A stretch of DNA of 39,874 nucleotides from JAGVNX01 sp035290965 (GCA_035290965.1 DATDTD010000034.1:1-39874), one strand, 5' to 3'. Positions 1 to 7,723 are shown, counted from the stretch's first letter. The notes: generated from the sequence alone by a model not told the origin. Program-made: numbers and translations.

Positions 1-858
1 GAGGCAAAAAACGGGGAAATATTCGGATTATTGGGGCCGAACGGAGCGGGAAAAACAACCACAATAAGGATAATGCTCAATTTGATTGAGAATTACAAGG
101 GAAGCGTTGAAATTTTGGGCGGAACGTGCACTGAAAAAACAAAGGATCTGATTGGATACCTGCCGGAAGAAAGGGGATTGTACAAGAATGTGACTGCACT
201 TGAAGCAATCAAATACCTGGCTTCATTAAAAGGCATGCAGGAAGAGGAAGCAGAGGGAAAGGCACTGCAATTGATGCGGGAAATGAATCTCATGGAGCAC
301 AAGGACAAAAAGATTTTTGAATTAAGCAAGGGAACGCAGCAGAAAATACAAATAATAAGTTCCATTATACATAACCCGAGTTTGTTTGTTCTGGACGAGC
401 CGTTCTCAGGGTTAGATCCAATAAGCGTAAAATTCATTATTGAAATAATTGAAAGGGAAAAAAACAAGGGAAAGGCGATTATCCTGAGCACGCACAACAT
501 GAACATTGCGGAGCAGGTATGCGAAAGAGTAATGGTAATAAACAAGGGAAGAAGAGTGCTTTATGGAAACACGCGGCAGATAAAGGAAAGATATTCAAGA
601 GAAAGCACAATAATAGAGCTTGCCGAAGAAACAGAGGAAGCAGAGAAAAAAATAGGCGAAATAATCGGAATAAAAAAAGTCATTGCAAAAAACGCAAACA
701 CCTTCGAATTATTGCTTGATGTGAATTTAAAGCCGGAAGATGCGCTGAAAGCGCTCGTATCAAAGGGGCTTGAAATAAGAAGGTTTGAAACAACTGCGCC
801 AAGCCTTGAATCAATATTTTTAACTGTCGTAGAATCAGAGCAATGGATGCAGGAATAA
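1..858 (+). CDS. ABC-2 exporter ATP-binding subunit (5' end outside window)
   Basis: ATPase that powers a membrane exporter of the NatA/drug-export class, acting on the cytoplasmic face. The reading frame is already open at base 1, so the true start lies upstream; the TTG at 31 falls inside the Walker A strand and is not a start. Walker A is GPNGAGKTT, the signature is LSKGTQQK (the LSxG form of this subfamily), and Walker B is LFVLDEPFSGLDP. An H-loop follows in ILSTHN. The C-terminal 80 residues are the variable domain usual in this group. The permease follows within 15 bp, and a small membrane protein completes the operon. The substrate cannot be told from sequence. Confidence 0.93.
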   Translation, partial: EAKNGEIFGLLGPNGAGKTTTIRIMLNLIENYKGSVEILGGTCTEKTKDLIGYLPEERGLYKNVTALEAIKYLASLKGMQEEEAEGKALQLMREMNLMEHKDKKIFELSKGTQQKIQIISSIIHNPSLFVLDEPFSGLDPISVKFIIEIIEREKNKGKAIILSTHNMNIAEQVCERVMVINKGRRVLYGNTRQIKERYSRESTIIELAEETEEAEKKIGEIIGIKKVIAKNANTFELLLDVNLKPEDALKALVSKGLEIRRFETTAPSLESIFLTVVESEQWMQE

Positions 859-872
859 AAAAAGGCGGGAAA

Positions 873-1724
873 ATGAACAAAACTCTTTTGATAGCAAAAC
901 ATGAGTTTTTTTCCAATGTAACAAGAAAAGGCTATCTGCTTTTTGCAGTAATAGTGCCGATTCTTTTTTTGCTTTCCGCAGCAATGCTTGCTATTTTCGG
1001 AACAGGTGTTTCGAAAGAGGAAGTCCTGATAAGGGCAATGGAAACCCCGATTCCCCTGCCATTGGTAATTCCCTCAATAATGGGCGCGATTTTTTCGCTT
1101 GCAATCTTCATAAGCTCGGGATTTCTGCTGTACGGAATAATAGAGGAAAAGGAAAACAGGCTCATTGAAATATTATTGACCAGTGTTTCGGAAAGGCAGC
1201 TTATTACGGGAAAAATTTTGGGTCTGGGAATGCTGGGAATAACACAGCTCGTAATGTGGATAATAGTTAGCCTGCTTGCAATAACAATTCTGCCGGCAAT
1301 ATTATGGATGGCGCACCTGCAGGGGATAAATGCACTGCAGATAATTCTGATTTCTGTTTTCTTTATCCTAGGATATTTCCTGTTTGCGACAATTCTCGCG
1401 GGAATAGGCTCTGTTCTCTCAGACACAAAAGAGGCAAGCCCAATCAGCGGGGCAATAACAACAATCTCGCTGCTGCCAAGCTGGATAGTGATTTTCTTTT
1501 TTGGAGACCCGAACTCAATGGTTCCGACAATACTGAGCTATATCCCGGTGACTGCGCCCACAACAATGGCAATAAGAGTGCTCATGACGGATCCCCCTGT
1601 AATTGAAATAATTACGAGCATAATAATCACAGTAATAACAATCGCGGCAATAATTTTCCTGGTGGAAAAAAATTTGAAAAAAAACCTTTTAACATACGCA
1701 AAAAAAACAAAATTGCTGGGATAA
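873..1724 (+). CDS. ABC-2 type permease (NatB-like)
   Basis: Membrane subunit paired with the ATPase just upstream. A first hydrophobic segment near residues 20-45 is followed by an outward-facing loop and then about five more membrane segments, typical of ABC-2 permeases of the NatB type. The motif EEKENRLIEILLTS after the second segment is the usual cytoplasmic coupling region. I chose ATG 873 rather than the in-frame ATG 843, because 843 would overlap the ATPase gene and 873 has a GGCGGG-like site before it. The length of 283 residues is near the lower end for the family. Export substrate unknown. Confidence 0.88.
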   Translation: MNKTLLIAKHEFFSNVTRKGYLLFAVIVPILFLLSAAMLAIFGTGVSKEEVLIRAMETPIPLPLVIPSIMGAIFSLAIFISSGFLLYGIIEEKENRLIEILLTSVSERQLITGKILGLGMLGITQLVMWIIVSLLAITILPAILWMAHLQGINALQIILISVFFILGYFLFATILAGIGSVLSDTKEASPISGAITTISLLPSWIVIFFFGDPNSMVPTILSYIPVTAPTTMAIRVLMTDPPVIEIITSIIITVITIAAIIFLVEKNLKKNLLTYAKKTKLLG

Positions 1725-1727
1725 AAA

Positions 1728-1952
1728 ATGAATCAGCAACTGGACAAGGCAATGCTTGTAACAGGCGCAATAATAATGATGCTAATGGCACTGCTTCTGC
1801 AGGAAACACAATTGCTTATCGCACTGCTTGCGACAGTGGCATTCCTCTATATGGCGCTCAAATACGACGCCCTGAAGGAAAAAACAGAAAAGCCAAAGGC
1901 AAAGGAAGAGCAAAAGCCGAAAGAAGAAAAAAAGCCAGCAGAAAAAAAATAA
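1728..1952 (+). CDS. small two-helix membrane protein with Lys/Glu/Pro tail
   Basis: A 74-residue protein that starts 3 bp after the permease stop, so it is probably co-translated with the ABC exporter. Residues 8-45 form two closely spaced hydrophobic helices. The last 25 residues are almost only Lys, Glu, Pro and Ala and are likely a cytoplasmic disordered tail. I do not recognise the family. Position suggests an accessory subunit of the exporter, but that is inference only. Confidence 0.7.
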   Translation: MNQQLDKAMLVTGAIIMMLMALLLQETQLLIALLATVAFLYMALKYDALKEKTEKPKAKEEQKPKEEKKPAEKK

Positions 1953-1988
1953 ATTTTTTTTGAAGTGATTGTTCGCAAATCAAGTCAA

Positions 1989-1999
1989 GTTATGTATAT
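1989..1999 (+). repeat. dispersed 11-bp motif, copy 1
   Basis: Exact AGTTATGTATA, 37 bp after the ABC operon. Here it runs into an A+T tract and could also act as a TATA element for the structured segment that follows. Confidence 0.6.
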
Positions 2000-2392
2000 A
2001 AAAAATACATGATGCGCGTGCTCTCGGGCACTTTTCCATCCCAGCGCGCTTTGCGGAACCCTTCCGGGCCGGTTGCCGGGTTAATTAAAGGGCAGTTAAA
2101 AGAATGTATTGAAAATAGCGAAAAATCCTAAAAAAAGCCCTGGTTTTTCAGGGCATTTTCAGGCGTTTGGTATGGCGGAAAACAGAGCTGAAAATCAAGG
2201 ATTTTGGGCTTTTCTCAGGCTGAGATTTTCAGCAAAAAAATTGTTGTTTTTTTACGCACAGTAATCCGCACAGCAATAAAAGTTTTTTTGCGAGAAAAAA
2301 TCCTTGAAAAAAGAAATGCACAGAAAGTTTTCGCACAAACAAGGGTTTGAAGCTATCCTGCAAACAGACAAACTCCCAAAACCAAGTAGTTG

Positions 2393-2403
2393 TATACATA
2401 ACT
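2393..2403 (-). repeat. dispersed 11-bp motif, copy 2 (inverted)
   Basis: Exact TATACATAACT on the + strand, the reverse complement of copy 1. The two copies point inward over about 400 bp of structured non-coding sequence. Confidence 0.6.
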
Positions 2404-2606
2404 AACATTTAGGCCTTGCGCAGCTGCGCTCCCTTGTGCCATTCCTCAAGCCATCCCGCGAACCCCCTCTCTTCCCCTAAAGCGCTTTTGTCGCGTTTTT
2501 TTTCAAAAAATTTTTTATTTACTAAGGTAAAAACGCTGTATAATCATGGATATGTTGCATTACCTTGTGGGTTGTTTTTGCCATTAAACATATTAAAATG
2601 CATATA

Positions 2607-2715
2607 AACGCCAAAATAAGCTATTTTATAAATAAAAAAAGTGTGCGCTGATGGCTCGAAATGGCTTTAAAGTCGAATAGGATGCGTTTTAACGCCAAAA
2701 TAAGCCATTTTAGAA
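2607..2715. repeat. pair of 25-bp direct repeats with internal dyad
   Basis: AACGCCAAAATAAGC followed by a T-rich arm occurs at 2607-2631 and again at 2691-2715, with three mismatches over 25 bp. Each copy contains an AAAAT...ATTTT dyad, and AAATGGCTT between them (2659-2667) is the complement of AAGCCATTT in the second copy. They lie upstream of the 3' end of the homing endonuclease gene. Possible hairpins or recombination scars. Confidence 0.5.
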
Positions 2716-2772
2716 GTAGTCTAAACCTCACTCAGGGGGCGGTTTGGTTTTCAGAGCGGTAAAAAGCACTTG

Positions 2773-3396
2773 TCACGGCGTTTGGAAAGCAGGTTCGGGG
2801 GAGCGGCAGGCTTCAACTGCTGAACTTAAGTTATGTATACTTCTACGCTCTTTTCGTGCTTTGCGCGTATTTTTCTGCAAGCGCATTAAAACTTCTCGTA
2901 TTACTGCAAGTTTCCACATTGGTTTCTTAGCCAGCCGAAAATTCATTTTGCTTCTTAACTCGCAAATCTGCAAAAAGCCCTCTTCTGTTAAATGCCCGCC
3001 GGAACGCATTATTTCCAGGCAGTTTGCCCAGAGTTTAAAGTCTTTGCCTTTGTTAGCGTAGAACAGTTGCTTATCAAAAAATTCTTGTATTTTCACTAGA
3101 TCCGCCATGCTTTGAACATAGTAATGCGCTATGTTTCTTTCATTATTTTTCTTTTCTTCTCTTTTTTGCACATAGATCTGGCCTACCCCGAATTGCCCCT
3201 TTATTTCGTCTAGAATGTGCCTGTCTGCTTCAACGCAAACAACCCTAAAAGAAGCTCTGACTCTGAATGGAAACCCTGGTTTTTTCATCTTGTTTGTCCT
3301 GCCGGTTTTCCTGTTTTTGCCGAGCTCCCGTTGAATTGCAATATTGAAGCAGCCTTCCCCCTCTACAAAGCCCATTATTCTTTCGTCAGAAATCAT
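2773..3396 (-). CDS. free-standing LAGLIDADG-type homing endonuclease
   Basis: A 207-residue protein with a single LAGLIDADG-like helix near its N-terminus (residues 7-16, GFVEGEGCFN), so it would act as a homodimer that cuts a long asymmetric DNA site. The following beta strands with basic residues (KNRKTGRTNKMKK, FRVRASFRVV) fit the DNA-binding saddle, and the HYYVQSMADL and FKLWANCLEIM regions match the usual C-terminal half. It is not inside a recognisable intron or intein, so it is free-standing. The ATG at 3396 has a GGAGG site 8 nt upstream. The last 25 residues look like read-through sequence and contain a copy of the 11-bp motif. Confidence 0.8.
   Translation of the reverse strand: MISDERIMGFVEGEGCFNIAIQRELGKNRKTGRTNKMKKPGFPFRVRASFRVVCVEADRHILDEIKGQFGVGQIYVQKREEKKNNERNIAHYYVQSMADLVKIQEFFDKQLFYANKGKDFKLWANCLEIMRSGGHLTEEGFLQICELRSKMNFRLAKKPMWKLAVIREVLMRLQKNTRKARKERRSIHNLSSAVEACRSPEPAFQTP
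2829..2839 (+). repeat. dispersed 11-bp motif, copy 3
   Basis: Exact AGTTATGTATA inside the 3' end of the homing endonuclease frame; it is the only copy inside a coding frame. Confidence 0.6.
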
Positions 3397-3404
3397 TCAA
3401 AACG

Positions 3405-3422
3405 CCTCCGGAGCACTGGAGG
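3405..3422 (-). promoter_or_regulatory. hairpin that can hide the endonuclease ribosome-binding site
   Basis: On the minus strand CCTCC (3418-3422) can pair with the GGAGG Shine-Dalgarno (3405-3409) across an 8-nt loop, just before the endonuclease start codon. This could keep translation of a toxic nuclease low. It is seen only as complementarity; no activity is shown. Confidence 0.4.
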
Positions 3423-3542
3423 GAGCCTGCCCAAAAAAATAGGTTTTCCGAATTTAAAAACTCTGCGAGAGAAGATTTCCGCTGATCTTTCTTTTCCCTT
3501 GTTTTTTTATTTTTTCCGCTCTTTGTATAATGCGGTGTTTGA

Positions 3543-4034
3543 ATGCCTGGGAATGCTTCTGAAATAAAAGTCCGAAAGGCGCGCATTGGCGATATTGGTT
3601 TTCTTGCCGACAGGGCTTTCGAGCTGATTAAAACGCACGAGAACTATGATGCGTTTTTTTATGCAGTGACAAAAAGCGCGCGCCAGAGTTATTTTTCCTA
3701 TTTCAAAAAAATAATCAAAAGCAGGGGCTGGCTGTTAGTGCTTGCGGAATCAGACAAGGAGATTGCCGGCTATGCACTTGCTGCAATAGAAAAAAGGCCT
3801 CCGATTTACAAGATTGACAAGAGATGCACTCTCCACGATATTTTTGTCGACGAAAAATTCAGGGGCAGGGGGGTGAGCAGAAAACTGTTTGAAAAGGTCC
3901 TTGAGTTTGCTCGCGAAAACAAGACAAAAATGCTGCAGGTGATTGTCGATGAAAGAAACCGCAAGGCAATAGAAATATACAAAAAATTCGGCTTTGCGGA
4001 ATACGACAAAACAATGGCAATAAAGCTGCCGTAA
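3543..4034 (+). CDS. GNAT-family N-acetyltransferase
   Basis: Transfers an acetyl group from acetyl-CoA to an amine, substrate unknown. The CoA-binding motif A is clear at residues 100-117 (DIFVDEKFRGRGVSRKLF, with RGRGVS as the pyrophosphate loop), followed by motif B with IEIYKKFGF near residue 145. The length of 163 residues is normal for a single GNAT domain. The ATG at 3543 sits early in a short intergenic space. RimI-like protein acetyltransferases look similar, but the RimI hallmark residues are not clear enough to claim it. Confidence 0.88.
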   Translation: MPGNASEIKVRKARIGDIGFLADRAFELIKTHENYDAFFYAVTKSARQSYFSYFKKIIKSRGWLLVLAESDKEIAGYALAAIEKRPPIYKIDKRCTLHDIFVDEKFRGRGVSRKLFEKVLEFARENKTKMLQVIVDERNRKAIEIYKKFGFAEYDKTMAIKLP

Positions 4035-4051
4035 AAAGCCTTTTTCTCTCT

Positions 4052-4522
4052 TTATGCATTTAGAATCCAGACAAAATAATTCAGCAGAGCTGCAAAGCTA
4101 ACCCAGGCAATGTAAGGCAATAACAGCAAGGCAGCCTTTTTTGAAATTCTCCGGAATTCAAAAATAGTTATTGCAATGTAAACCCACAAAAAAATTATTC
4201 CTACAAAAGCAAGGAAAGGGCTTTTCAAGCCAAAAAACAATGCGCTCCAGAGAACATTCAGGGCAAGCTGGATAATAAAAAAAACAATCGCTATTTTTGC
4301 TTTTTTTTCCTTAAAGCCTTTCTCCCAGACAAGATACAAAGAAAGCCCCATCAGCAAAAACAAGATTGTCCATGCGGGCGCAAAAACCCAGTTTGGGGGC
4401 ACAAAAAAAGGCTTCTGCAAACCAGCATACCATCCGGAAATTGCGGGAATTGTAAAAACAGAGCCGATTATTCCCGCTGCCTCGCAGAGCAGGATTGAAA
4501 CAATCAATTTCAATGGATTCAT
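4052..4522 (-). CDS. tspO: TspO/MBR (tryptophan-rich sensory) membrane protein
   Basis: Five-helix membrane protein that binds porphyrins and related ligands and is linked to stress responses in bacteria. Family marks are visible: SGWYAGLQKPFFVPPNWVF after helix 1, then PAWTILFLLMGLSLYLVW, then ALNVLWSALFFGL. The length of 156 residues is typical. I use ATG 4522 instead of the TTG at 4531; a TTTTTAAAC box about 26 bp upstream suggests a leaderless transcript. It is unusual in small archaeal genomes. Its neighbours (an acetyltransferase and an XRE regulator on the other strand) do not fix its role. Confidence 0.9.
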   Translation of the reverse strand: MNPLKLIVSILLCEAAGIIGSVFTIPAISGWYAGLQKPFFVPPNWVFAPAWTILFLLMGLSLYLVWEKGFKEKKAKIAIVFFIIQLALNVLWSALFFGLKSPFLAFVGIIFLWVYIAITIFEFRRISKKAALLLLPYIAWVSFAALLNYFVWILNA

Positions 4523-4637
4523 TCTTTTCAAATAAGGAAGTTTAGTTTAAAAAGCTTTTTTGTTTAATATTTACAACTTTTTGTTGTGTATTTTCAACAA
4601 AAAATCCTTTTTTCACGTGATTCAAGTGTTTTCAAGA

Positions 4638-4826
4638 ATGAAGGAGCTTCGGGCGCGTTACGGTTATACCCAGGAAAACCTTGCTGCAAAAGTCGGTGTT
4701 TGCCGTGAAACAATTGTTTTTTTAGAACACGGAAAATACAACCCTTCCCTGAAACTTGCCCACAAAATTTCCAAAGCGCTTCACACAAAAATCGATGAAT
4801 TGTTTGTGTTCGATGAGGAAGAGTAA
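4638..4826 (+). CDS. small XRE-family (Cro/C1-type) DNA-binding protein
   Basis: A 62-residue helix-turn-helix protein, essentially one HTH_3 domain: LRARYGYTQENLAAKVGV is helices 1-2 and CRETIVFLEHGKYNPSLKLA is the recognition helix plus the turn to helix 4. The frame is open upstream to 4560, but ATG 4638 gives the normal start of this family (MKELRARYGYTQ). Such short XRE proteins act as repressors or as antitoxin-like regulators; no toxin partner is next to it. It converges with the methyltransferase-like gene, 3 bp between the two stops. Confidence 0.88.
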   Translation: MKELRARYGYTQENLAAKVGVCRETIVFLEHGKYNPSLKLAHKISKALHTKIDELFVFDEEE

Positions 4827-4829
4827 CTG

Positions 4830-5474
4830 CTAGTGGCTGATAGGAATTTCCAGTTCCACGAATCCATGCGGGTTGCGCTTTGTTTTTTTCACCTTGATTA
4901 AAACGAATTCGTGCTGTTTGTTTGCAAGAAAATCCTTTTGGCTTGTGCGAAGCTCGTTTGCCCCGAGCAAAAAACCATGCATCTTTAGGCTTGCCCAGAT
5001 ATTGTCCAAAGCAGCAGCCAAATCTTCCCTTGTCATGTAATGAGAGACGTTTGTAAACCGGATTGCATCGCACTGAAAAGGCAATGGTTTTTTCTGAATT
5101 GCAAGATGCACGACCTGCACATCCGACATGCACAGGGTTTTATCCGGCTTAAATATGTCAACTGCATAAACCTTGCAATCCTTTCCGAGAATTTCTTTGG
5201 CTTCAACAGCAGTAGGGGCACCAGCAGCATTGCCTGCGCCGACGTCCGCAAACACACGAATCCTGTTTCTGTTGTTTTCAAGAAAACGATTCAGGTTTGG
5301 ATATCTCCCCCAATGCGCGATATCCCTGTTTGCCCGAATGAGAATGCGGGAGCGTTCGCCAGTAAAATAAAAATACGGCTTCCATCCCTTTGTAGCGTCT
5401 TTCAGCCCAAAAAGTGTTTCCGTGTCAATGCGCCTGACTCTTCTGCCGGCAGGCTTTGGCGAAATTCCAGCCAT
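4830..5474 (-). CDS. SAM-dependent methyltransferase-like protein
   Basis: A 214-residue protein with a Rossmann methyltransferase pattern: motif I DVGAGNAAG near residue 75, an acidic end of strand 2 in VYAVDIF, and motif IV-like DAIRFTNVSHYM. The substrate is unknown. ATG 5474 is preferred over an upstream frame extension to 5546, because an AATATATT box lies about 23 bp upstream and no ribosome-binding site is visible, which fits a leaderless mRNA. The divergence from named families is large, so the enzyme class is likely but the activity is not proven. Confidence 0.7.
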   Translation of the reverse strand: MAGISPKPAGRRVRRIDTETLFGLKDATKGWKPYFYFTGERSRILIRANRDIAHWGRYPNLNRFLENNRNRIRVFADVGAGNAAGAPTAVEAKEILGKDCKVYAVDIFKPDKTLCMSDVQVVHLAIQKKPLPFQCDAIRFTNVSHYMTREDLAAALDNIWASLKMHGFLLGANELRTSQKDFLANKQHEFVLIKVKKTKRNPHGFVELEIPISH

Positions 5475-5551
5475 GCAAAAACAAGCGATTAACTGCAATA
5501 TATTCGTATCGCTTTTTTTCAGGGAGCGCGCAGCAAACACACACAAAAACC

Positions 5552-5562
5552 AGTTATGTATA
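5552..5562 (+). repeat. dispersed 11-bp motif, copy 4
   Basis: Exact AGTTATGTATA; read on the minus strand it lies 2-3 bp after the stop codon of the gene ending at 5565 and is followed by a T-rich run. Confidence 0.65.
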
Positions 5563-5564
5563 TG

Positions 5565-6125
5565 TTACCTTCTGCGCCTTCTTCTGAAGCCTTCCGCAAG
5601 CCCTGCCAAGCCACCTTTTGGTTTTTCTTTCGCAGGAATTCCTCTTATTGAAACAGGAATTTTTGAGATTCTTTCCCGCATGTCAGGCCTTTTCTCAGGC
5701 TGCTCAGAATGCAGGAACTGGTCAAGCGTCCTTGCAACTGCTTTTCTTTTTTTTGCCCTGTAATAAGTAATCACTGTTTGCTTGTAGTCAAGCTCGAGAG
5801 TGTCGGCAATCTTTTTTACCATTTGCCCCCTTAACGACTTTCCCTGCAAAACAGCAGTGCGGAATTCCGGCTTCAGGTATTGCCTGTTAAGCCTCAGCGT
5901 ATTTTGCTCGAGGTTAAAAACAGTGTATCCGACTAATTCCTTTCCTTTGAACAACAGCAGAGTCTGCGCCGGCAGCGGGGGGACAAAAAGCGCAACTTCC
6001 TCCCTAGGGGTTCCAATTTCTATAAGAAAAGCCCTTTCAAGGCTTTCAAAATCCTTTTTTGCCTTTTCTTTTTCCTCTTGTTTTAGGAACGGTGCGAGAA
6101 CAAACCTGAACATTTCTTCAGCCAT
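5565..6125 (-). CDS. GNAT-like protein with polyarginine C-terminus
   Basis: A 186-residue protein. The middle (VALFVPPLPAQTLLLFKGKE, then VGYTVFNLEQNTLRLNRQYL) has the strand order of an acetyltransferase-like fold, and QGKSLRGQMVKKIAD resembles a weak CoA loop followed by its helix. The C-terminus ends in seven basic residues in a row (RRRRRR-type), probably for nucleic acid or ribosome binding. ATG 6125 is used; a GTG at 6134 is also in frame. The acetyltransferase call is tentative and the tail is the most distinctive feature. Confidence 0.55.
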   Translation of the reverse strand: MAEEMFRFVLAPFLKQEEKEKAKKDFESLERAFLIEIGTPREEVALFVPPLPAQTLLLFKGKELVGYTVFNLEQNTLRLNRQYLKPEFRTAVLQGKSLRGQMVKKIADTLELDYKQTVITYYRAKKRKAVARTLDQFLHSEQPEKRPDMRERISKIPVSIRGIPAKEKPKGGLAGLAEGFRRRRRR

Positions 6126-6198
6126 TTTTTTCACAAAAAAAATTCTTAATTAACTTGTTTCTTTGTTGTTTAAAAAACTGCTTCCAAAAAACAGTTTC

Positions 6199-7104
6199 TC
6201 AGCCAAGCGCTTTTTCAAGCTCTTCAAGAGTTTTTGTTTTCTGGATTTTTTCAGTTACTGCAAAATTCTGCTTTCCGGGAAGAAAACGCATTGCCTGCTG
6301 TTTTATTCTTCCAAAATGCACAAAACCGAGCTCTTTGCTTTTTTCCAGATATGCCTGCAGTGCCTGTTCCCTGCCCAATGGTTTTTTTCCAAGGAGTTCT
6401 GCAAAAACTCCAGGGTTTCCTATTGCAGACTGCCCTACCATTGCCGCATCGCAGTTTGTTTTTTCAATCATTAAATCAAAATCAGATTTTGTTTTTATTC
6501 CCCCGTTTCCGATTACGGGAATGCCAATGCTTTTCCTTATGCGCTTTATCGCAATAAAATCAGTTCTGCCTTTATTTTCCTGTTCAATTGTCCTTGCATG
6601 CACAATCAGTGCGCTTGCGCCCGCTTTTTCAATTGTCTTTGCAAGCTTTATACTCTGCAATACATTTGGAGAGATTCTTATTTTTGCAGTAACAGGCTTT
6701 CCCAGATCTTTCCAGCTCTGCAAAATCTCTGAAATTCTCTGCGGCCTTTTCAATAGCGCTGCGCCCGCTCCCTGATTCAGAACATTATCGCTCGGGCAGC
6801 CCAAATTCAAATCCAAAATTTCAAACCGCTTTTTTTCAATCAGGATTTCCGCTGCCTTTTGCATGCTTTCAGTGCGCGCGCCGAACAGCTGCAATCCAAG
6901 AGGAGAATCTTCAGGAATTGTTTCCGCAAGCTGCCAGTTGCTTTTATTGTCCCTGATAAGCGCCTCTGAATTAATCATTTCCGAAAAACACAACCCTGCT
7001 CCCTGCTCCCTGCAAATCATCCGAAAAGGCAAATCAGTTATTTTGTACATCGGCGCAAGAACAAGCTGATTGCGCAGAACAATGTTTGAGATTTTGAACT
7101 GCAT
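6199..7104 (-). CDS. dus: tRNA-dihydrouridine synthase
   Basis: FMN-dependent TIM-barrel enzyme that reduces uridine to dihydrouridine in tRNA. Motifs in order: LAPMYKITDLPFR at the N-terminus, LDLNLGCPSDNVLNQGAGAA with the catalytic Cys, VTAKIRI, IVHARTIEQENKGRTDF, and GNGGI for phosphate binding of FMN. The length of 301 residues is close to bacterial and archaeal Dus. A TTTTAAATT box about 26 bp before ATG 7104 suggests a leaderless start. Which uridine is modified cannot be told. Confidence 0.93.
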   Translation of the reverse strand: MQFKISNIVLRNQLVLAPMYKITDLPFRMICREQGAGLCFSEMINSEALIRDNKSNWQLAETIPEDSPLGLQLFGARTESMQKAAEILIEKKRFEILDLNLGCPSDNVLNQGAGAALLKRPQRISEILQSWKDLGKPVTAKIRISPNVLQSIKLAKTIEKAGASALIVHARTIEQENKGRTDFIAIKRIRKSIGIPVIGNGGIKTKSDFDLMIEKTNCDAAMVGQSAIGNPGVFAELLGKKPLGREQALQAYLEKSKELGFVHFGRIKQQAMRFLPGKQNFAVTEKIQKTKTLEELEKALG

Positions 7105-7147
7105 AAAAAAAATTGGCTTGAATGCGAATTTAAAATGATTGCAAAAA

Positions 7148-7348
7148 TCAGATTTTTCTCATTCCGTCGCACATGGGAAATGCCTTGCAGCCCCAGAATT
7201 TTCCGAATTTTCCCTCTCTCAGAGTCATTTCGATTCCGCACTCGGGGCACATGGGTTTTTTTACGCTTGAATTCGAATGCCTTGAACAACAGGGAAGGCC
7301 TTCCCTTGTAAATTTCACTGCTGTTTTTCCGCAAACAATGCAATTCAT
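7148..7348 (-). CDS. small double zinc-finger protein with topoisomerase-type C4 finger
   Basis: A 66-residue protein. The N-terminus has CIVCG plus a Cys and His pair near residues 20-25. The C-terminal half, CPECGIEMTLREGKFGKFWG followed by Cys-Lys-x-Phe-Pro-x-Cys, is the four-Cys finger found in repeats at the C-terminus of bacterial topoisomerase I. ATG 7348 has a GGGAG site 5 nt upstream. It probably binds single-stranded nucleic acid; its partner is unknown. It lies upstream of and on the same strand as dus. Confidence 0.75.
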   Translation of the reverse strand: MNCIVCGKTAVKFTREGLPCCSRHSNSSVKKPMCPECGIEMTLREGKFGKFWGCKAFPMCDGMRKI

Positions 7349-7435
7349 TTTTTCTCCCTTGAAAAATCGCTGGAATTATTAAGACGATTCTATTTAAAAT
7401 AGTTTTCAAACGCAATTTTGTGAAAAGGTGTTTTT

Positions 7436-7723
7436 TTGAAAATAAAAGAACTAAAACCAATGCAGGCAATTCCGGAACTAGAGGTTGAAATTGTTTCAAA
7501 GGCAGAGCCTCGGCAGTTTGCAACAGAAAAAGGCTCGGGAACAGTATGCAGCTGCGCAGCAAAGGATTCGACAGGCGAAGTCCAGTTGTCTTTGTGGAAC
7601 GAGCAGTGCAACGAATTTGAGGAAGGAGACAATGTAAAAATAACAGAAGGGTGGTGCTCTCTCTTCAAAGGACAATTGCAGGTAAGCACTGGCAGAAAAG
7701 GCAAAATAGAGAAAGTAAAGTAA
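7436..7723 (+). CDS. single OB-fold protein, SSB/SOSS-B-like
   Basis: A 95-residue single-stranded nucleic acid-binding protein made of one OB fold: LEVEIVSKAEPRQF (strand 1), GTVCSCAAKDSTGEVQLSLW (strands 2-3), and DNVKITEGWCSLFKGQLQVS (strands 4-5). This is the archaeal SSB/SOSS-B layout without the acidic tail. The TTG start at 7436 is chosen because AAGGTG lies 5 nt before it. A TATTTAAAATA box is at 7392-7402. The window also encodes a larger RPA (38134-39444), so this may be a specialised second SSB. Confidence 0.78.
   Translation: MKIKELKPMQAIPELEVEIVSKAEPRQFATEKGSGTVCSCAAKDSTGEVQLSLWNEQCNEFEEGDNVKITEGWCSLFKGQLQVSTGRKGKIEKVK

Larger units (their letters stand above)
1953..2772. other. 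gene-free, hairpin-rich intergenic region
   Basis: No convincing gene. A TATA-like run (1990-2004) precedes a G+C-rich segment, 2009-2086, that can fold: GTGCT/GGCAC, GCGCG/CGCGC around it, and CGGAA/TTCCG. Further on are GCCCTG/CAGGGC (2137-2142 with 2149-2154), GCTGAAAATC/GATTTTCAGC (2187-2196 with 2224-2233), and CAAGGATTTT (2196-2205), whose complement recurs at 2297-2306. An inverted pair of the 11-bp AGTTATGTATA motif flanks this part (1989 and 2393). It could contain a non-coding RNA or a small non-coding mobile element. I cannot name a known RNA family here. Confidence 0.5.

Noticed and set aside
2416..2607. 63-residue plus-strand frame
   Set aside because: No ribosome-binding site, mixed composition, and it lies in the structured non-coding region.
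3386..3586. Minus-strand 66-residue frame before the homing endonuclease
   Set aside because: It overlaps the start of the acetyltransferase gene and the ribosome-binding site of the endonuclease, and has random composition.
5040..5492. Plus-strand protein of 150 residues
   Set aside because: It is the shadow of the minus-strand methyltransferase-like gene, with Cys/Phe-rich random composition.
5552..5562. The 11-bp motif as a plain TATA box
   Set aside because: Most copies point into the 3' ends of opposite genes with no transcript to start there; only the copy at 1989 could serve as a promoter.
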